DNA of 64,000 nt, taken from NCBI RefSeq assembly GCF_028826155.1, contig NZ_JAQGPN010000001.1, positions 4,097,501 to 4,161,500 of the forward strand, given 5' to 3'. This stretch comes from Mesorhizobium shangrilense. GTDB taxonomy: Bacteria; Pseudomonadota; Alphaproteobacteria; Rhizobiales; Rhizobiaceae. The notes beneath the pieces are model-generated. The model did no database searches. It saw only the letters and a program-made list of their open reading frames with translations, and was not told the DNA's origin. Positions 1 through 10,055 of this stretch are shown here, piece by piece. A program made the translations under genes and the position numbers. Numbering within the stretch: position 1 is the first letter of the stretch; each line of letters opens with the position of its first letter.

Positions 1-354
1 GGCGAGTTCCTGCTCATAAGCAGCGACGGCAGCATCCGCCTCGGATTTCATCCGCGCAGCTTGGTCGAGATCCTGGGCGATGCGATCGCGCCGCAGCTCC
101 AGGATGCCCCCCAGACGCGGGAGAACGACCTTCTTCAGGAACAGGTAGAACAGGCCGAAGGTGATCGCCAGCCAGAGCAGCTGCGAGGGGAAATACTGAG
201 GCTCGAAGGGCGGAAACGAGCCGCCTTCCGGCTGTTCGGTGTGCGCACCCGCTTCCGTACCTTGGGCCTGCGATGCAGGATTGCCGGTCGCGGCTCCCTG
301 CGTCTCTCCGCCCGCCGGCGCGGTTGCCTGCGCATACCCGGGTGTCACAAACAT
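1..354 (-). CDS. atpF2: ATP synthase F0 subunit b' (partial)
   Basis: This is the N-terminal 118 codons of the second peripheral-stalk subunit (b') of the F1F0 ATP synthase; the rest lies beyond the left edge. The visible part has an Ala/Gly/Pro/Gln-rich N-terminus, one membrane segment (roughly residues 57-77, [20 protein letters not shown]) and the beginning of the charged helix that dimerises with b and binds delta. The ATG at 354 is the first residue of the usual MFVTPGYAQ start. It is last of the visible atpI-atpB-atpE-b' series, as in alphaproteobacteria with paired b and b' subunits. The b gene would be expected next to the left. Confidence 0.93.
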   Translation of the reverse strand, partial: MFVTPGYAQATAPAGGETQGAATGNPASQAQGTEAGAHTEQPEGGSFPPFEPQYFPSQLLWLAITFGLFYLFLKKVVLPRLGGILELRRDRIAQDLDQAARMKSEADAAVAAYEQELA

Positions 355-419
355 GGTCTTCCCCTGTCCATTTCAACCGGCCGCGGATGCGGACGGCGCG
401 TAACGCAGATCGCCGCTTC

Positions 420-644
420 TTAGGTAAAGAGCAGCAGCAGCGCGACGAGAAGGGAGAAGATGCCCAGAGCTTCGGTAACGGCGAAGCCGAAAATCAGGCG
501 GCCGAATTGGCCGTCAGCTGCCGACGGGTTGCGCAGAGCGCCCGCCAGGTAGTTACCGAAGATGTGGCCGAGACCGATGCCTGCGCCGCCCATGCCGAGC
601 GTGGCGATACCCGCGCCGATTGCCTTTGCTGCTTCAACTTCCAT
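420..644 (-). CDS. atpE: ATP synthase F0 subunit c
   Basis: A 74-residue proteolipid that forms the rotating c-ring of the F0 motor in the cytoplasmic membrane. Two hydrophobic helices flank a polar loop (residues about 38-48). The Gly-rich first helix ([20 protein letters not shown]) is typical. The proton-carrying acidic residue is the Glu in [10 protein letters not shown] of helix 2. Length and order between atpB and b' fit the family exactly. It lies 74 bases after atpB, in the same operon. Confidence 0.97.
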   Translation of the reverse strand: MEVEAAKAIGAGIATLGMGGAGIGLGHIFGNYLAGALRNPSAADGQFGRLIFGFAVTEALGIFSLLVALLLLFT

Positions 645-718
645 GTCGAACTCCTTGTCGATCCTAGAACTCTGTAATGCTTTGGCGAAACCGCCGGTGA
701 TACGTGCTGCAGCCTGGC

Positions 719-1468
719 TCAGTGGCTGGGGTGCAGAGCGTCGTTGAGATACATGCAGGTGAGAACCGCGAAGACGTAGGCCTGGAGGAACGCCACCAGG
801 AACTCGAGCGCGGTGATCGCCACAGTCATGATCAGCGGAAGAATGGCGCCAAAGATGCCGACCGCGCCAAGCGCGCTCAGCGACGTGACGAAGCCAGCAA
901 AGACCTTCAGCGTGATGTGACCCGCCAGCATGTTTGCGAAGAGACGGACGGAGAGGCTGATCGGGCGCGAGAGGAACGAAATCACCTCGATCAGGACGAC
1001 CAGCGGCACCAGGATACCCGGCACGCCCTGCGGCACGAAGAGCTTCAGGAAGCCTAGGCCGTGTTTCATGAAGCCGTAGACAACAACCGTGCCGATGACC
1101 AACATCGCCAACGCGAAGGTGACGATGATGTGGCTCGTGACGGTGAAGAAATAGGGGAACAGGCCGAGCAGGTTCGCAGTAAGGACGAACATGAACAGCG
1201 AGAAGACGAACGGAAAGAACCTCATGCCATGCGAGCCTGCAGCGTCGCGCAGCATGTTCGCCACGAACTCGTAGGACATCTCCGAGATCGACTGCATGCG
1301 GCTCGGCACGAGACCGCGGCTCGACGTGGTCAAATAGAGGAAGGCACCGGCGACAGCGACCGACGCAACCATGAAAGCAGCGGAGTTGGTGAAGGAAAAA
1401 TCCATCCCGCCGATTTCGATCGGAATCAATTTCGAGATATGAAACTGATGGATCGGATCTGTCGCCAC
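719..1468 (-). CDS. atpB: ATP synthase F0 subunit a
   Basis: A 249-residue polytopic membrane protein that forms the proton half-channels against the c-ring. The conserved helix with the essential arginine is visible ([14 protein letters not shown]), followed by a hydrophobic C-terminus ending in [14 protein letters not shown]. The frame is open further upstream, but I chose the GTG at 1468: it gives the usual N-terminus (M)ATDPIHQF and has a GAGGGG ribosome site six bases upstream. The extra upstream codons overlap the end of atpI's region and do not resemble subunit a. Same operon as atpI and atpE. Confidence 0.96.
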   Translation of the reverse strand: MATDPIHQFHISKLIPIEIGGMDFSFTNSAAFMVASVAVAGAFLYLTTSSRGLVPSRMQSISEMSYEFVANMLRDAAGSHGMRFFPFVFSLFMFVLTANLLGLFPYFFTVTSHIIVTFALAMLVIGTVVVYGFMKHGLGFLKLFVPQGVPGILVPLVVLIEVISFLSRPISLSVRLFANMLAGHITLKVFAGFVTSLSALGAVGIFGAILPLIMTVAITALEFLVAFLQAYVFAVLTCMYLNDALHPSH

Positions 1469-1505
1469 CTCGAACCCCTCACTTCGGCGCCTTCCGGCGC
1501 AAATT

Positions 1506-1916
1506 TCAAGCCTTGGGCGGCAATCCGCCCTTACCTGCCGCTGCCTTCGCGTCCGCTTCGGCGACCATTCCGGCCGACCGCAGGACATTCAGCACACCGG
1601 CGCCAAATCCCAGAAACAGAAAGACGATCAACCCCCAGGGCGAAGTCCCCGCCCAATAGTCGATCACCCAACCGAGCCCCGCTCCGACAAGAATGCCGGC
1701 GATGAACTCGCTCGACAGTTTCATCGCGTTTCCAAATCCGGCCATTCCGCCCGATTTGGGTTTGTCCGTCTCGCCCTCGGCGGCCGGCCGCTTCTCTGCC
1801 AGAATCGCGTCGAGCTGGCGGCGGCGGCGCTCGAGGTCGCCGTCACGGTCAGAAGATTGCGGCTTCCTTTCGGGTTCGGTGCTGCCGGTCTGATTTGGCC
1901 GTTCACTATTGGCCAC
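1506..1916 (-). CDS. atpI: AtpI, ATP synthase assembly protein I
   Basis: A 136-residue protein heading the F0 operon. The first 60 residues are hydrophilic and charged (Arg-rich run [18 protein letters not shown]). Two hydrophobic segments follow around a glycine-rich turn ([15 protein letters not shown], then [17 protein letters not shown]). This is the AtpI/AtpQ-R type layout; the family is thought to help c-ring assembly or Mg2+ supply. The stop lies 37 bases upstream of the chosen atpB start. No promoter is clear in the 217 bases upstream, although that stretch should carry it. Confidence 0.9.
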   Translation of the reverse strand: MANSERPNQTGSTEPERKPQSSDRDGDLERRRRQLDAILAEKRPAAEGETDKPKSGGMAGFGNAMKLSSEFIAGILVGAGLGWVIDYWAGTSPWGLIVFLFLGFGAGVLNVLRSAGMVAEADAKAAAGKGGLPPKA

Positions 1917-2035
1917 CGCAACCTCCTTACCCGGTCAGAAACGTCGCCGTCTGCCCGCTTCTAAGTCGCGCGCAACATAGTTAGGGGTTTTCCGGCAGTC
2001 AAGCCACAGGGGGAGTATTCCGCAGAGGGGATTAG

Positions 2036-2051
2036 CGCTGAAAAATCAGCG
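2036..2051. repeat. Short hairpin upstream of atpI
   Basis: A perfect inverted repeat, CGCTGA-AAAA-TCAGCG, lies in the 217-base gap between the SleB-like gene and atpI, both on the minus strand. A second hairpin, ACCGGC-GAAA-GCCGGT (2119-2134), abuts the stop codon of the SleB-like gene. Neither is followed by a clear T-run, so intrinsic termination is possible but not shown. Confidence 0.35.
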
Positions 2052-2133
2052 GGTTACCCTAGTGCGACATCATGCGCGTCCGGTTTGGCGACGCCAGGGC
2101 ATGCGAATCCCGACCTTCACCGGCGAAAGCCGG

Positions 2134-3315
2134 TCAACTCCAGCCGCCGCCGCGGGTTCGATAGAAGATGTGCAGGCCGATCTTGGTCATTTTCTTCATG
2201 GCGCGCGCCCAACCCGGACTCACATATTGTGCATAGTAGTGGGTCGACGATCCGACCTCGGGCAGGAAGATCTTGCCGGCGGTCACCGCCATGGCGATTT
2301 CCTTGGCGCGCTTGTAGTGCCACGGGCTGAGTACGCGATCCTTGATGCCGTCGCAGGCGAAGGAGAACTGGCAGCGATTCTTCAGGTTCTCGTTCTGGTA
2401 CACGACAGCGCAGATCGTAGCCGGATAGGCCGGGTTGCGGACGCGGTTGAGCACGACCTGGGCGACGGCCGCCTGACCGCGGCTCGTTTCGCCGCGCGCC
2501 TCGAAGTAGATCGCGTTGGCCAGGCACTGCTGCTCCTTTGCCGAGAAGACGGAGGCCGGCAGCGGCGTCTCGATCCAGGCATGGTCGCCGGGTCCCACCG
2601 GAGGGATGAAGCGGCCGGCGTTCGGATCCTCGTTCTCGAGCAGGGCGGCGAAGGGCGACGCCTTGGCGTAGTCCGGTTCCGCCGGCGCATAGGCGGTGGC
2701 CAGGATGTCGGCCTTTTCGTTGGTGACGAGGTCCCGCAGGTAGCCCGGCACACGCGGGTTTGGCGTGACCGACTTCGGATGGAAGGCCGCCGCGATCTGG
2801 ATCTCCTTGCCCGCGATCTCGGGCTTGGCGAAGGCCATCCTGGGATCACCCTCGACGGTCGGGCGCAGGAGCGAACTGGTGCGCTGGAAGATGGAGCCGG
2901 CGGTGAACGCCTTTGGCGGCGCCACCGGCACAACGCCCACGACGCGCCCCTGCTTGTCGGCGCGGTTGACGCGATCCTCGTCCGGCGTTGCGGCGGTCCC
3001 CTTCTTGCCGCGGAAGGCGACCTTGCCCACGCCCGGCAATTCGACCCCTGCCCCGGAAATGGAGCCCGTGATGCGATCACCATCGGAGAATGGCATCTCG
3101 GCTGCATGCACAGAACCGGCCACGGATTTTTCGACGAAGGCCCTCCAACGCGCGTTGCCGCTTTCGAGGCCCGCCACCATGCTGGTCATGTCCTGATAGG
3201 CCGCGTTCGTGGGAAAGCCGATCCAGATGCCAAGTCCGACGATGAAGGGCGAGAGGAAGGATCGCGAGACAGGCAAGGCAGACGCCACCCGCCGCGCCAC
3301 TCGAAATCGCTGCAC
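2134..3315 (-). CDS. Cell wall hydrolase, SleB (Hydrolase_2) family
   Basis: A 393-residue protein with a basic N-terminus and one hydrophobic segment (FIVGLGIWIGF), so probably membrane-anchored or exported. About 240 residues of low-similarity linker follow. The C-terminal 130 residues form the SleB/CwlJ catalytic domain: the family signature NAIYFEARGE with its catalytic Glu, then VAQVVLNRV and a C-terminal half with CQFSFACDG and STHYYA. The family cleaves peptidoglycan glycan strands as lytic transglycosylases or amidases. The GTG at 3315 has GGAGA six bases upstream; a TTG at 3339 in the same frame has no properly spaced site. It stands alone, and its substrate in a non-sporulating bacterium is unknown. 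Confidence 0.85.
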   Translation of the reverse strand: MQRFRVARRVASALPVSRSFLSPFIVGLGIWIGFPTNAAYQDMTSMVAGLESGNARWRAFVEKSVAGSVHAAEMPFSDGDRITGSISGAGVELPGVGKVAFRGKKGTAATPDEDRVNRADKQGRVVGVVPVAPPKAFTAGSIFQRTSSLLRPTVEGDPRMAFAKPEIAGKEIQIAAAFHPKSVTPNPRVPGYLRDLVTNEKADILATAYAPAEPDYAKASPFAALLENEDPNAGRFIPPVGPGDHAWIETPLPASVFSAKEQQCLANAIYFEARGETSRGQAAVAQVVLNRVRNPAYPATICAVVYQNENLKNRCQFSFACDGIKDRVLSPWHYKRAKEIAMAVTAGKIFLPEVGSSTHYYAQYVSPGWARAMKKMTKIGLHIFYRTRGGGWS

Positions 3316-3452
3316 GGACACTCTCCAGAACGCAACCAAACCCTCACTGGAGAGGACAATGATGCATTAACCTTGATGAGCGGTTAACGGACGAGTTTGG
3401 ACGAAATGCGACTGGCGGCCCGACTGGAGCATTTTTGCCGCCAGGCGGACTC

Positions 3453-3525
3453 GTCTGGCGTCACACAAATACGGATTGGGAACAGAGAGAGCGGCGGACT
3501 TGCATTCGTCAGAATGCCCGCCGCC
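3453..3525 (+). repeat. Dispersed hairpin repeat, copy A
   Basis: About 73 bases that recur at 26126-26199 with roughly 80% identity by eye, in the same orientation. The shared parts are GTCTGGCGTCACA at the left and AGAGCGGCGGACTTGCATTC in the middle. The arms AGAGCGGCGG and CCGCCGCCCT can form a stem over a loop of about 20 bases. This copy lies beyond the 3' end of der. Function is unknown; it resembles a REP-like or structured-RNA element. Confidence 0.7.
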
Positions 3526-4965
3526 CTACGTGCGCTTCCTGGCCCTGCCGGCGAAAGGATTTTCGGATGTCCGCAGGGCGACGCGGATCGGCACGCCCGG
3601 CATGTCGAAGGCCTCGCGCAGGCTGTTCACCAGATAGCGGACATAGGACTGCGGCATTGCATCCGGCCGCGAGCAGGACACGACGAAGCCCGGCGGACGG
3701 GTCTTCGCCTGCGTCACATACTTGATCTTGAGACGACGGCCGGCGACCGCCGGCGGCGGATGGTGGGCGAGAATGCGCTCCAGCCAGCGGTTGAGGCGCC
3801 CCGTAGAGACGCGACGGTTCCATATCTGGTGGGTGGAGACGACCGCCTCCATCAATTTCTCGAGACCGCGACCGGTCTCCGCCGAGATCGGCACGGCACG
3901 AATGCCGCGCACCTGGGGCAGAAGCCGTTCGGTCTTCTCGCGCAGCTCGGCGAGCGCCTGCTGCGGCTCGTCGATCAGGTCCCATTTGGAGAAGGCGATG
4001 ACCGGCGCCCTGCCCTCGCGGATGATGAGGTCGGCGATCTGCAGGTCCTGCTTCTCGAACGGGATGGTCGCGTCGAACACGATGACGACGACTTCGGCGA
4101 AGCGGATCGCGCGCAGCCCGTCGGAGACTGACAGCTTCTCCAGCTTCTCCTGAACCTTCGCCTTGCGGCGCATGCCGGCCGTGTCGAAGAGCTTCATCCG
4201 GCGCCCACGCCAGTCCCAGTCGACGGAGATGGAATCGCGGGTGATGCCGGCTTCGGGTCCGGTCAGCAGCCGTTCTTCACCGATCAGCGTGTTGATCAAT
4301 GTGGACTTGCCGGCGTTCGGGCGGCCGACGACCGCAATTCTCAGCGGCTTTGATTCGTCATAGGCGGGACCCTCGTCGGCTTCAGGATCGATATCCTCGC
4401 CGATCAGAACCTCGTTCTCAGCGATCGCCTCTGCGTCGTCGTCCTCATCGTCGCTGCCAAAAGCGCGCTCATGGCCAAGCGCCTCGACGACGGCGTCGCG
4501 GAGATCCGGCAGGCCCTGGCCATGCTCGGCCGAAACCGGAATCGGCTCGCCGAGCCCGAGTTCCCAGGCTTCCAGCAGGCCGCCCGTCGCGCCGCGCGCC
4601 TCGGCCTTGTTGGCGACCAGCACGACCGGCTTCCCCGAACGCCGCACGATCTCGGCAAAGGTCTTGTCGTCAGGCAACAGACCCGACTTTGCATCGACGA
4701 GGAAGAAAATGACGTCGGCTTCGCGAATCGCGATCTCGGTCTGCTGGCGCATGCGGCCAGCGAGGGTCTCGGGCGCAGAGTCCTCGAAACCGGCCGTGTC
4801 TATGACATCGAACTCCAGATCGTAGAGCTTCGCCGCATGCTTGCGCCGGTCGCGCGTCACGCCCGGCGTGTCGTCAACCAGCGCCAGCTTCTTGCCGACG
4901 AGGCGGTTGAAAAGCGTCGATTTGCCGACGTTGGGTCGACCTATGATTGCCGCCGTGAAGCTCAC
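3526..4965 (-). CDS. der: Ribosome-assembly GTPase Der
   Basis: A 479-residue double GTPase needed for 50S ribosome maturation. The first G domain has GRPNVGKST at residues 9-17 and DTAGF near 56. A strongly acidic linker follows (about 170-200, [10 protein letters not shown]). The second G domain has GRPNAGKST near 214 and DTAGM. A KH-like C-terminal domain ends in [12 protein letters not shown]. Two G domains in tandem are diagnostic. It starts seven bases after the YfgM-like gene on the same strand; the two probably form an operon, as in gammaproteobacteria where yfgM and der flank bamB, which is absent here. Confidence 0.98.
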   Translation of the reverse strand: MSFTAAIIGRPNVGKSTLFNRLVGKKLALVDDTPGVTRDRRKHAAKLYDLEFDVIDTAGFEDSAPETLAGRMRQQTEIAIREADVIFFLVDAKSGLLPDDKTFAEIVRRSGKPVVLVANKAEARGATGGLLEAWELGLGEPIPVSAEHGQGLPDLRDAVVEALGHERAFGSDDEDDDAEAIAENEVLIGEDIDPEADEGPAYDESKPLRIAVVGRPNAGKSTLINTLIGEERLLTGPEAGITRDSISVDWDWRGRRMKLFDTAGMRRKAKVQEKLEKLSVSDGLRAIRFAEVVVIVFDATIPFEKQDLQIADLIIREGRAPVIAFSKWDLIDEPQQALAELREKTERLLPQVRGIRAVPISAETGRGLEKLMEAVVSTHQIWNRRVSTGRLNRWLERILAHHPPPAVAGRRLKIKYVTQAKTRPPGFVVSCSRPDAMPQSYVRYLVNSLREAFDMPGVPIRVALRTSENPFAGRARKRT

Positions 4966-4972
4966 CGGACTC

Positions 4973-5638
4973 TCAGGATGCCGCGCCGGAGCCGCGGATC
5001 AGTTCGGACATCATCGTCGCGCGCTCGCGGATGTTTCGCGGTGCGGCTTCGTCGGCCGTGATCTGTTCGAAAAGCTTGAGCGAGTCGGAGGCCTTGCCCT
5101 CCTTCCAGGCCGAAAGCGCCAGCGCCTCGCGCGCCGAGTGGCGCAGCGGGTTGGTGTCGACGGCCAGAGCCTCCACGCGCGTCGCCACGTCTTGGTAGCT
5201 GCCGTTGTCGACCAGCACGAAAGCCGCGCGAAGCTTCGCCATGTCGCGGATGGCGACCGGGATCGACGTATCCGCCGCCACAGCATCGAAGCCGGCAACG
5301 GCTCCGGCGAAATCGCCCTTGTCGGCAAGCACCGTGGCGGCGCGCATGCGCGCCAGCAACGGATAGGCGCCATAGCCGTCGTCCTCGAGAACCTTGAGCG
5401 CGGCGACCGCCTCGTCGTTCTTGCCTTCATTGGCGAGCAGAAGCGCCTGGGAGAATCTGTCGCCTGAAGCGTTGGCGCGCGAGCTATCCCAGTAGTCGTA
5501 GGCCACGTAGCCCGCCGTCGCCAGGATCACGAGCACGGCGAGAGCGATCGCCATGGCGCCATAGCGATCCCAGATCGCCTTCGCCTGATCCTGGCGGATC
5601 TCCTCGTTGACCTCGCGGATGAAACTGTCGTCCGACAT
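4973..5638 (-). CDS. YfgM-like membrane-anchored TPR protein
   Basis: A 221-residue protein with a short cytoplasmic N-terminus ([14 protein letters not shown]), one transmembrane helix at about residues 29-49 ([20 protein letters not shown]) and a periplasmic alpha-helical region of TPR-like repeats. This is the layout of the YfgM/tetratricopeptide (DUF2133-type) family, which in E. coli partners the chaperone PpiD at the Sec translocon. Linkage to der supports the assignment. The partner in this organism is not shown by the sequence. Confidence 0.82.
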   Translation of the reverse strand: MSDDSFIREVNEEIRQDQAKAIWDRYGAMAIALAVLVILATAGYVAYDYWDSSRANASGDRFSQALLLANEGKNDEAVAALKVLEDDGYGAYPLLARMRAATVLADKGDFAGAVAGFDAVAADTSIPVAIRDMAKLRAAFVLVDNGSYQDVATRVEALAVDTNPLRHSAREALALSAWKEGKASDSLKLFEQITADEAAPRNIRERATMMSELIRGSGAAS

Positions 5639-5762
5639 GCTCGCTGCCCGTTTTCGCCCAGCGGGGCGCTAATCGAGCCCGCGTTTTAGCGAAATTTCGT
5701 ACGGTTGGAAGGGGCGGCGCGGAGAATCACGCCAACACCCCGTCAATTCGATCGATCCGACC

Positions 5763-6332
5763 CTAACCGAGCGGCGGTACGCCGATGAGCCAAAGGTGCA
5801 GCTTCCATACGAAAAGCAGGTAGAGGATGATACCGAACGCGACCGCGCCAATGTCGTACGAGACCGGTCCGGGCGCCGGGAGCGGTGCGCTCCGCCTCTT
5901 CACCGAGATGCGGTCCGCAACCGCCCAAGCAAGGAATGCGCCGAACAGGACGACCGACGCCGTCTCGCCGTTGGCGAGCAGGTGGGCGACCGCCCACGTC
6001 TTCACGGCGACCAGCATCGGGTGTTTCAGCATAGGTTTCAGGCGGCCCGCAGGCAGCGCGAAAACGCCGAGCGAGATGAAGGCCAGAAGCATCAGCAGCG
6101 CGGCGAGATGGCGCAGCCCTACCGGTGGATCGTAGAGGATGCCCGTTTCGGAGCGCGCCATCCCAAAGCCCCAGACGATGAGCACGAAGCCGACAAGCGA
6201 TATGAGCGAATAGACGCCCTTCCACGGCCCCTCGCCCATTGCAGCGCGCCGCTCCTCGCGCCATTGCGGCGCGACGATGCGGACGGAATGGACGCCGAGA
6301 AAGATGATCAGGCCGAGGATGAGAATGAGCAT
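5763..6332 (-). CDS. nnrU: NnrU family membrane protein
   Basis: A 189-residue polytopic protein with about five hydrophobic helices and the family features FLGVHSVRIVAP near the start, GFGMAR, and HPMLVAVKTWAVAHLLANG in the centre. NnrU proteins were named from a nitric-oxide-respiration locus, and many relatives are unlinked to denitrification, as here. The internal ATG at 6332 is chosen over the GTG 32 codons upstream because it begins directly at the hydrophobic helix MLILILGLIIF. The gene is divergent from the deacetylase-like gene across about 140 bases. Confidence 0.85.
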   Translation of the reverse strand: MLILILGLIIFLGVHSVRIVAPQWREERRAAMGEGPWKGVYSLISLVGFVLIVWGFGMARSETGILYDPPVGLRHLAALLMLLAFISLGVFALPAGRLKPMLKHPMLVAVKTWAVAHLLANGETASVVLFGAFLAWAVADRISVKRRSAPLPAPGPVSYDIGAVAFGIILYLLFVWKLHLWLIGVPPLG

Positions 6333-6475
6333 GGCGACCCCTCGCTGGCTGGTAGAATCTCGCTGGCTGCGGCAGCCTAGTCGATAAGCGGCTGCACGCA
6401 AGCGACCTCCGCTCCCAATCCCGGCCACATTTGCACCCTACGGGCCATCCTTTTCAGTCGGGTAGCGCGTTCAAC

Positions 6476-7480
6476 ATGTCCAGTCTCGTCCGCGCGGGCG
6501 CGATCGCCGCGTTCGTATCGTCCTCCACGCTGGCGCTCGCCGAGCCGGGGCAGAGCTTCGTCAAGTCCGCGGATCCCCAGTACGTGCTGATCTCCTTCGA
6601 CAATTCGAACGGCATCGCCGAGTGGAAACGCAGCCGCGCCCTGGCCGACATGACGGGCGCCAGGTTCACCTATTTTCTCTCCTGCGTGTTCTTGATCCCG
6701 AGAGACAGGCGCGCGAGCTACGACCCGCCATCGCTCCCTGCAGGCAAGTCGAACATCGGCTTCGCCCCCTCGCGCGACGACATCGCCGAACGACTCACCC
6801 AGATCTGGGGGGCGCGAAACGAAGGGCACGAGATCGGCAGTCACGCCTGTGGACATTTCGACGGCAAGGACTGGAGCAAGGCCGACTGGATGTCGGAATT
6901 CCGATCCTTCCGCACGACGCTCGCCAACGCCTACGAGGCGAACGGGCTCGGCGGAGAACCCGCCGGCTGGCGTGACTTCGCCAATTTCGGCATCAAGGGG
7001 TTCCGGGCGCCCTATCTGTCGACGGGCCCTGGCCTCTACCATGCGCTTGCGGCCAAAGGGCTCGCCTATGATGCGAGCGGCGTCTCACGGGAGCCGCAGC
7101 AGCCGGACCGGTCCGGGACGGTGGCACGTTTCGCATTGCCCCAGATACCCGAAGGTCCCAAGGAGCGCCGCGTCCTGGCGATGGACTACAATCTGTTCGT
7201 CCGCCATTCGGGCGGCTCCGAGCGCGTCGACGAAGGCGCCGTCTTCGAGGACCGCGCCTACAGTGCATTCATGAGGGCGCTGGACAAGGAGATGGCCGGC
7301 GAACGCAGGCCGCTCCAGCTCGGCTTCCACTTCACCATGATGAACGGCGGCGCCTATTGGCGCGCGTTGGAGCGGTTCGCCGCCGAGGCCTGCATTCGGC
7401 CAGATGTCGCCTGCATTACCTACAGCGACTACCTGGGCAGGACCGAGACCGCTATCGCCGACGGCGACGTGGGCGGCTGA
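6476..7480 (+). CDS. Polysaccharide-deacetylase-like secreted protein
   Basis: A 334-residue protein with a signal peptide (residues 1-22, ending around STLALAEPG). The body resembles the NodB/polysaccharide deacetylase fold: ISFDNSNG near residue 38 occupies the place of the metal-binding Asp motif, GHEIGSHACGHFDG supplies the His-rich motif, and GFRAPYLSTG the RxPY motif. The first motif is a weak match (FDNS rather than TFDD), so activity is uncertain. The ATG at 6476 is chosen over one 15 codons upstream because it begins the signal peptide. Its stop codon lies in the loop of a hairpin shared with the convergent bacA. Confidence 0.75.
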   Translation: MSSLVRAGAIAAFVSSSTLALAEPGQSFVKSADPQYVLISFDNSNGIAEWKRSRALADMTGARFTYFLSCVFLIPRDRRASYDPPSLPAGKSNIGFAPSRDDIAERLTQIWGARNEGHEIGSHACGHFDGKDWSKADWMSEFRSFRTTLANAYEANGLGGEPAGWRDFANFGIKGFRAPYLSTGPGLYHALAAKGLAYDASGVSREPQQPDRSGTVARFALPQIPEGPKERRVLAMDYNLFVRHSGGSERVDEGAVFEDRAYSAFMRALDKEMAGERRPLQLGFHFTMMNGGAYWRALERFAAEACIRPDVACITYSDYLGRTETAIADGDVGG

Positions 7481-7489
7481 GCCGCCCAC
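7469..7489. terminator. Bidirectional hairpin with the stop codon as loop
   Basis: A perfect inverted repeat, arms GTGGGCGGC and GCCGCCCAC, has the three-base loop TGA, which is the stop codon of the deacetylase-like gene. It lies between that gene and the convergent bacA (ending at 7500). It has no T-run, so it may stabilise 3' ends rather than terminate by itself. Confidence 0.6.
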
Positions 7490-7499
7490 GCCCGCCGGA

Positions 7500-8765
7500 T
7501 CAGGCCAGTTCGACCTGACCCTTGCTCTGCTTCTCGAGGAAGTGCCTGTCGAGATCCGGCAGGGGCTCGCCGTCCAGGGTGGCCTCGAAGGCGCGCAGGC
7601 GCTTGTAGATCGACAGCAGCTCGATGATCGTCGGCCAGGCCGAGACAAGATACTGGAACGACGACGAGACCTGGCCGAAAGCGGTGGCGATCTGCTGCCA
7701 GATGCCCATCGTGATCTTTCCGGCCGCGATCGTCGGGATCAGGATCAGGCTGGAGAAGATGGCGTCCGCCTGGCCGAAACCCGAGCGGATGATGTTGAAG
7801 TAGGCGTAGTGGAAATAGAGCGTGAAGTAGTTCTTTCGCACGTGCGCGAAGAGCTCCTTCACGGTCGGCGGGCGGGCGCGATCCGGATCGTCCTCGCCGT
7901 AGACGAGTTCCTTGCGGTAGGCCGCTTCGACGCGCTGGTTCTTGAATTCGAGGCCCGGCAGCTTGATGCCCGCCACCATCAGCAGAATCGTGCCGAAGAT
8001 GGACCAGCCGACCGCAGCGAAGACCAGCGAATAAGGTATCTCGCCGATCAGCGGCAGCACCGGCACGTGCGCTGAAAGCGCGGCCAACAGCGGCAGGAAG
8101 GCGATCAGCGTCATGGCCGAATCGATGAAGGCGACGCCCAGCCCCTCCATCGTCGCGGCGAAGCGCATGGTGTCTTCCTGCACGCGCTGCGAGGCGCCCT
8201 CGATGTGGCGCAGCCTCTGCCAGTGCGCCATGTAGTAGTCGTTCATCGCGGTGCGCCAGCGGAAGATGTAGTGGCTGACGAAGAAGCGCGTGATGACGAA
8301 CAGCATGATGTTGGTCATGCCGATCCAGACGTAGATCCAGAACAGGCTGTAGAGTTCCCCGGCGCTGACCGAGCCGGCGGTCGTAATCGCCTTCTGGAAG
8401 AGGTCGAAGAACGGGCCGCGCCAGTTGTTGATTGCGACGTAGAGCTGCACCGAGATGTAGGTCGAGAACAGGATGAGCGACGAGCCCAGGATCGACCAGT
8501 CCTGCCACGGGTGCGGGGCATAGAATCGCCAGAACAGATAGAAGGCGCCGACGAAGAACGCATAGTAGATGTAGAACCAGATGAACGGCGCCGTCGCGAA
8601 GACGGGCACGCCGAGCACTGGCGGCTGCCCGGCCGGCGCCGGCGGCATGCCGAACATGGCGCCGAGCTGTTCGCCGCCGAAGAACCAGAAGAGGACGGCG
8701 AAGAGGCTCCAGGCCGCAGCGGATATGAAAAAGAGCTTCGGCTTCGGGAAGAAGGAGACGAACAC
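7500..8765 (-). CDS. bacA: BacA/SbmA peptide importer
   Basis: A 421-residue inner-membrane protein with about seven to eight hydrophobic helices and no ATPase domain, so it is of the SbmA/BacA kind and not the BclA/ABCD kind. Landmarks are the N-terminus [12 protein letters not shown], the central [14 protein letters not shown] and the C-terminal [13 protein letters not shown]. BacA takes up proline-rich and nodule cysteine-rich peptides with the proton gradient. In several rhizobia it is needed for bacteroid survival and affects very-long-chain fatty acids of lipid A. The GTG at 8765 is chosen because it gives the rhizobial [12 protein letters not shown] start. It is convergent with the deacetylase-like gene. 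Confidence 0.92.
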   Translation of the reverse strand: MFVSFFPKPKLFFISAAAWSLFAVLFWFFGGEQLGAMFGMPPAPAGQPPVLGVPVFATAPFIWFYIYYAFFVGAFYLFWRFYAPHPWQDWSILGSSLILFSTYISVQLYVAINNWRGPFFDLFQKAITTAGSVSAGELYSLFWIYVWIGMTNIMLFVITRFFVSHYIFRWRTAMNDYYMAHWQRLRHIEGASQRVQEDTMRFAATMEGLGVAFIDSAMTLIAFLPLLAALSAHVPVLPLIGEIPYSLVFAAVGWSIFGTILLMVAGIKLPGLEFKNQRVEAAYRKELVYGEDDPDRARPPTVKELFAHVRKNYFTLYFHYAYFNIIRSGFGQADAIFSSLILIPTIAAGKITMGIWQQIATAFGQVSSSFQYLVSAWPTIIELLSIYKRLRAFEATLDGEPLPDLDRHFLEKQSKGQVELA

Positions 8766-8891
8766 TTGGCCATGTTCCTTTCGGAGCAAATCAGGGGATT
8801 GGCCGGCATCAAGTCACAGTTCGGTTGGAATTGAAACGCTGATGAACCGGCCGGGCGTCGCGTCAGATACGCGAAAAGTGGCGATTTTGGT

Positions 8892-10052
8892 TCAATCCGC
8901 CCGCACGACAAGAAGCGCACCGATCACAAGTGCGAGTGCGGCGGCCAGCGAGGGCCACAGATAGCTCCCGGTCGCCTCGGCAGCAATTCCGGCGACGACC
9001 GGTCCGACGATCTGACCGAAACCGAAGGAGGCGGTCATCAGCGCGAAGACGCGGCGGGGGGCATCGGGGGCGGCCAGCCGACCAAGCTGGAGCCCGAGCG
9101 CGGTGATCGCGACGAAGGTGCCGCCGAGCAGCGCACCGCCGATGATCGGCCCCGACTTTCCGCCTAGCGCCACGCTGGCGACCACCCCGGCCGCCTCGAC
9201 CGCACAGCCGGCGGCGAAGGCCTTCGCGAGGCCTATGCGCCCCGCGACCTGCTGCCAGAGGTAGATGGAAGGGACGATGACCACACCGGTGACAAGCCAG
9301 ACGAGCGACTCGAACAGGGGGCCCTCGCCGTTTTGCCTGACGATGGCGACGAGGAAGGTGGCCGTCACGATGTAGCCGAACCCGAAGAGCCCGTAGGCGA
9401 GGATGATCGACGTCAGCGCGCGGTTCCTCGGCAATCCCGGTTCCCGGGCCGGAGCACCGGCCGCGGCCGGCGGCCCCCGCTCGGCGAGCACCGCCACCCC
9501 CGCAAGTGCTGCAGCCGAGATCGCGCCCGACCAGAACCAGGCCGCGGCCCAGCCTGCCGAGGCGACGTGCAGCAAGGCGATCATCACTGCCGATATCGCT
9601 ATGCCGACGCCGACACCGGCGAAATGGACACTCTGCAGATCACTCCTGCCGGCGGCGGCCAGCCGCCCGAAGACGATGGCAGCCGCGAAGACCATGACGA
9701 AGGCGCTGGCGAGACCGGCAAGGAACCGGATGGCGACGAACGCCGCGGCCGATGTGGTCAGCCCCATCGTGGCCGCGAGGACGGCGCTCGCCCCGAGCCC
9801 GGACAGCATGATCGCGCGCTCGCGGCCGGCGGCCCAGCCGCCCGCCGAAGCGAGCGCGCCAAGCAGATAGCCGAGATAGTTGGCCGAGGCGATCAGCCCC
9901 GCCTCCCCCGCAGTCAGGCCGAGCTGCGTCATCATGGATGGCAGGATCGGCGTGTAGACGAAGCGGCCGATCCCCATGGCCGCCGCCAGGGCGAGCATTC
10001 CCGCAACTGCGAATCTGACAGGAGAGTGAGCGCCCTGCATGGCGCAGACCAT
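8892..10052 (-). CDS. YbfB/YjiJ-family MFS transporter
   Basis: A 386-residue major-facilitator protein with about twelve membrane helices. The N-terminal part, MGIGRFVYTPILPSMM, and the helix-2 region ANYLGYLLGALASAGGWAAGRERA are characteristic of the YbfB/YjiJ (DUF1228) group. Substrates of this group are mostly unknown. Its ATG begins three bases after the stop of the small ORF at 10056-10343, so the two are probably one operon divergent from a LysR gene. An in-frame ATG four codons on is an alternative start. Confidence 0.85.
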   Translation of the reverse strand: MVCAMQGAHSPVRFAVAGMLALAAAMGIGRFVYTPILPSMMTQLGLTAGEAGLIASANYLGYLLGALASAGGWAAGRERAIMLSGLGASAVLAATMGLTTSAAAFVAIRFLAGLASAFVMVFAAAIVFGRLAAAGRSDLQSVHFAGVGVGIAISAVMIALLHVASAGWAAAWFWSGAISAAALAGVAVLAERGPPAAAGAPAREPGLPRNRALTSIILAYGLFGFGYIVTATFLVAIVRQNGEGPLFESLVWLVTGVVIVPSIYLWQQVAGRIGLAKAFAAGCAVEAAGVVASVALGGKSGPIIGGALLGGTFVAITALGLQLGRLAAPDAPRRVFALMTASFGFGQIVGPVVAGIAAEATGSYLWPSLAAALALVIGALLVVRAD

Positions 10053-10055
10053 ATG

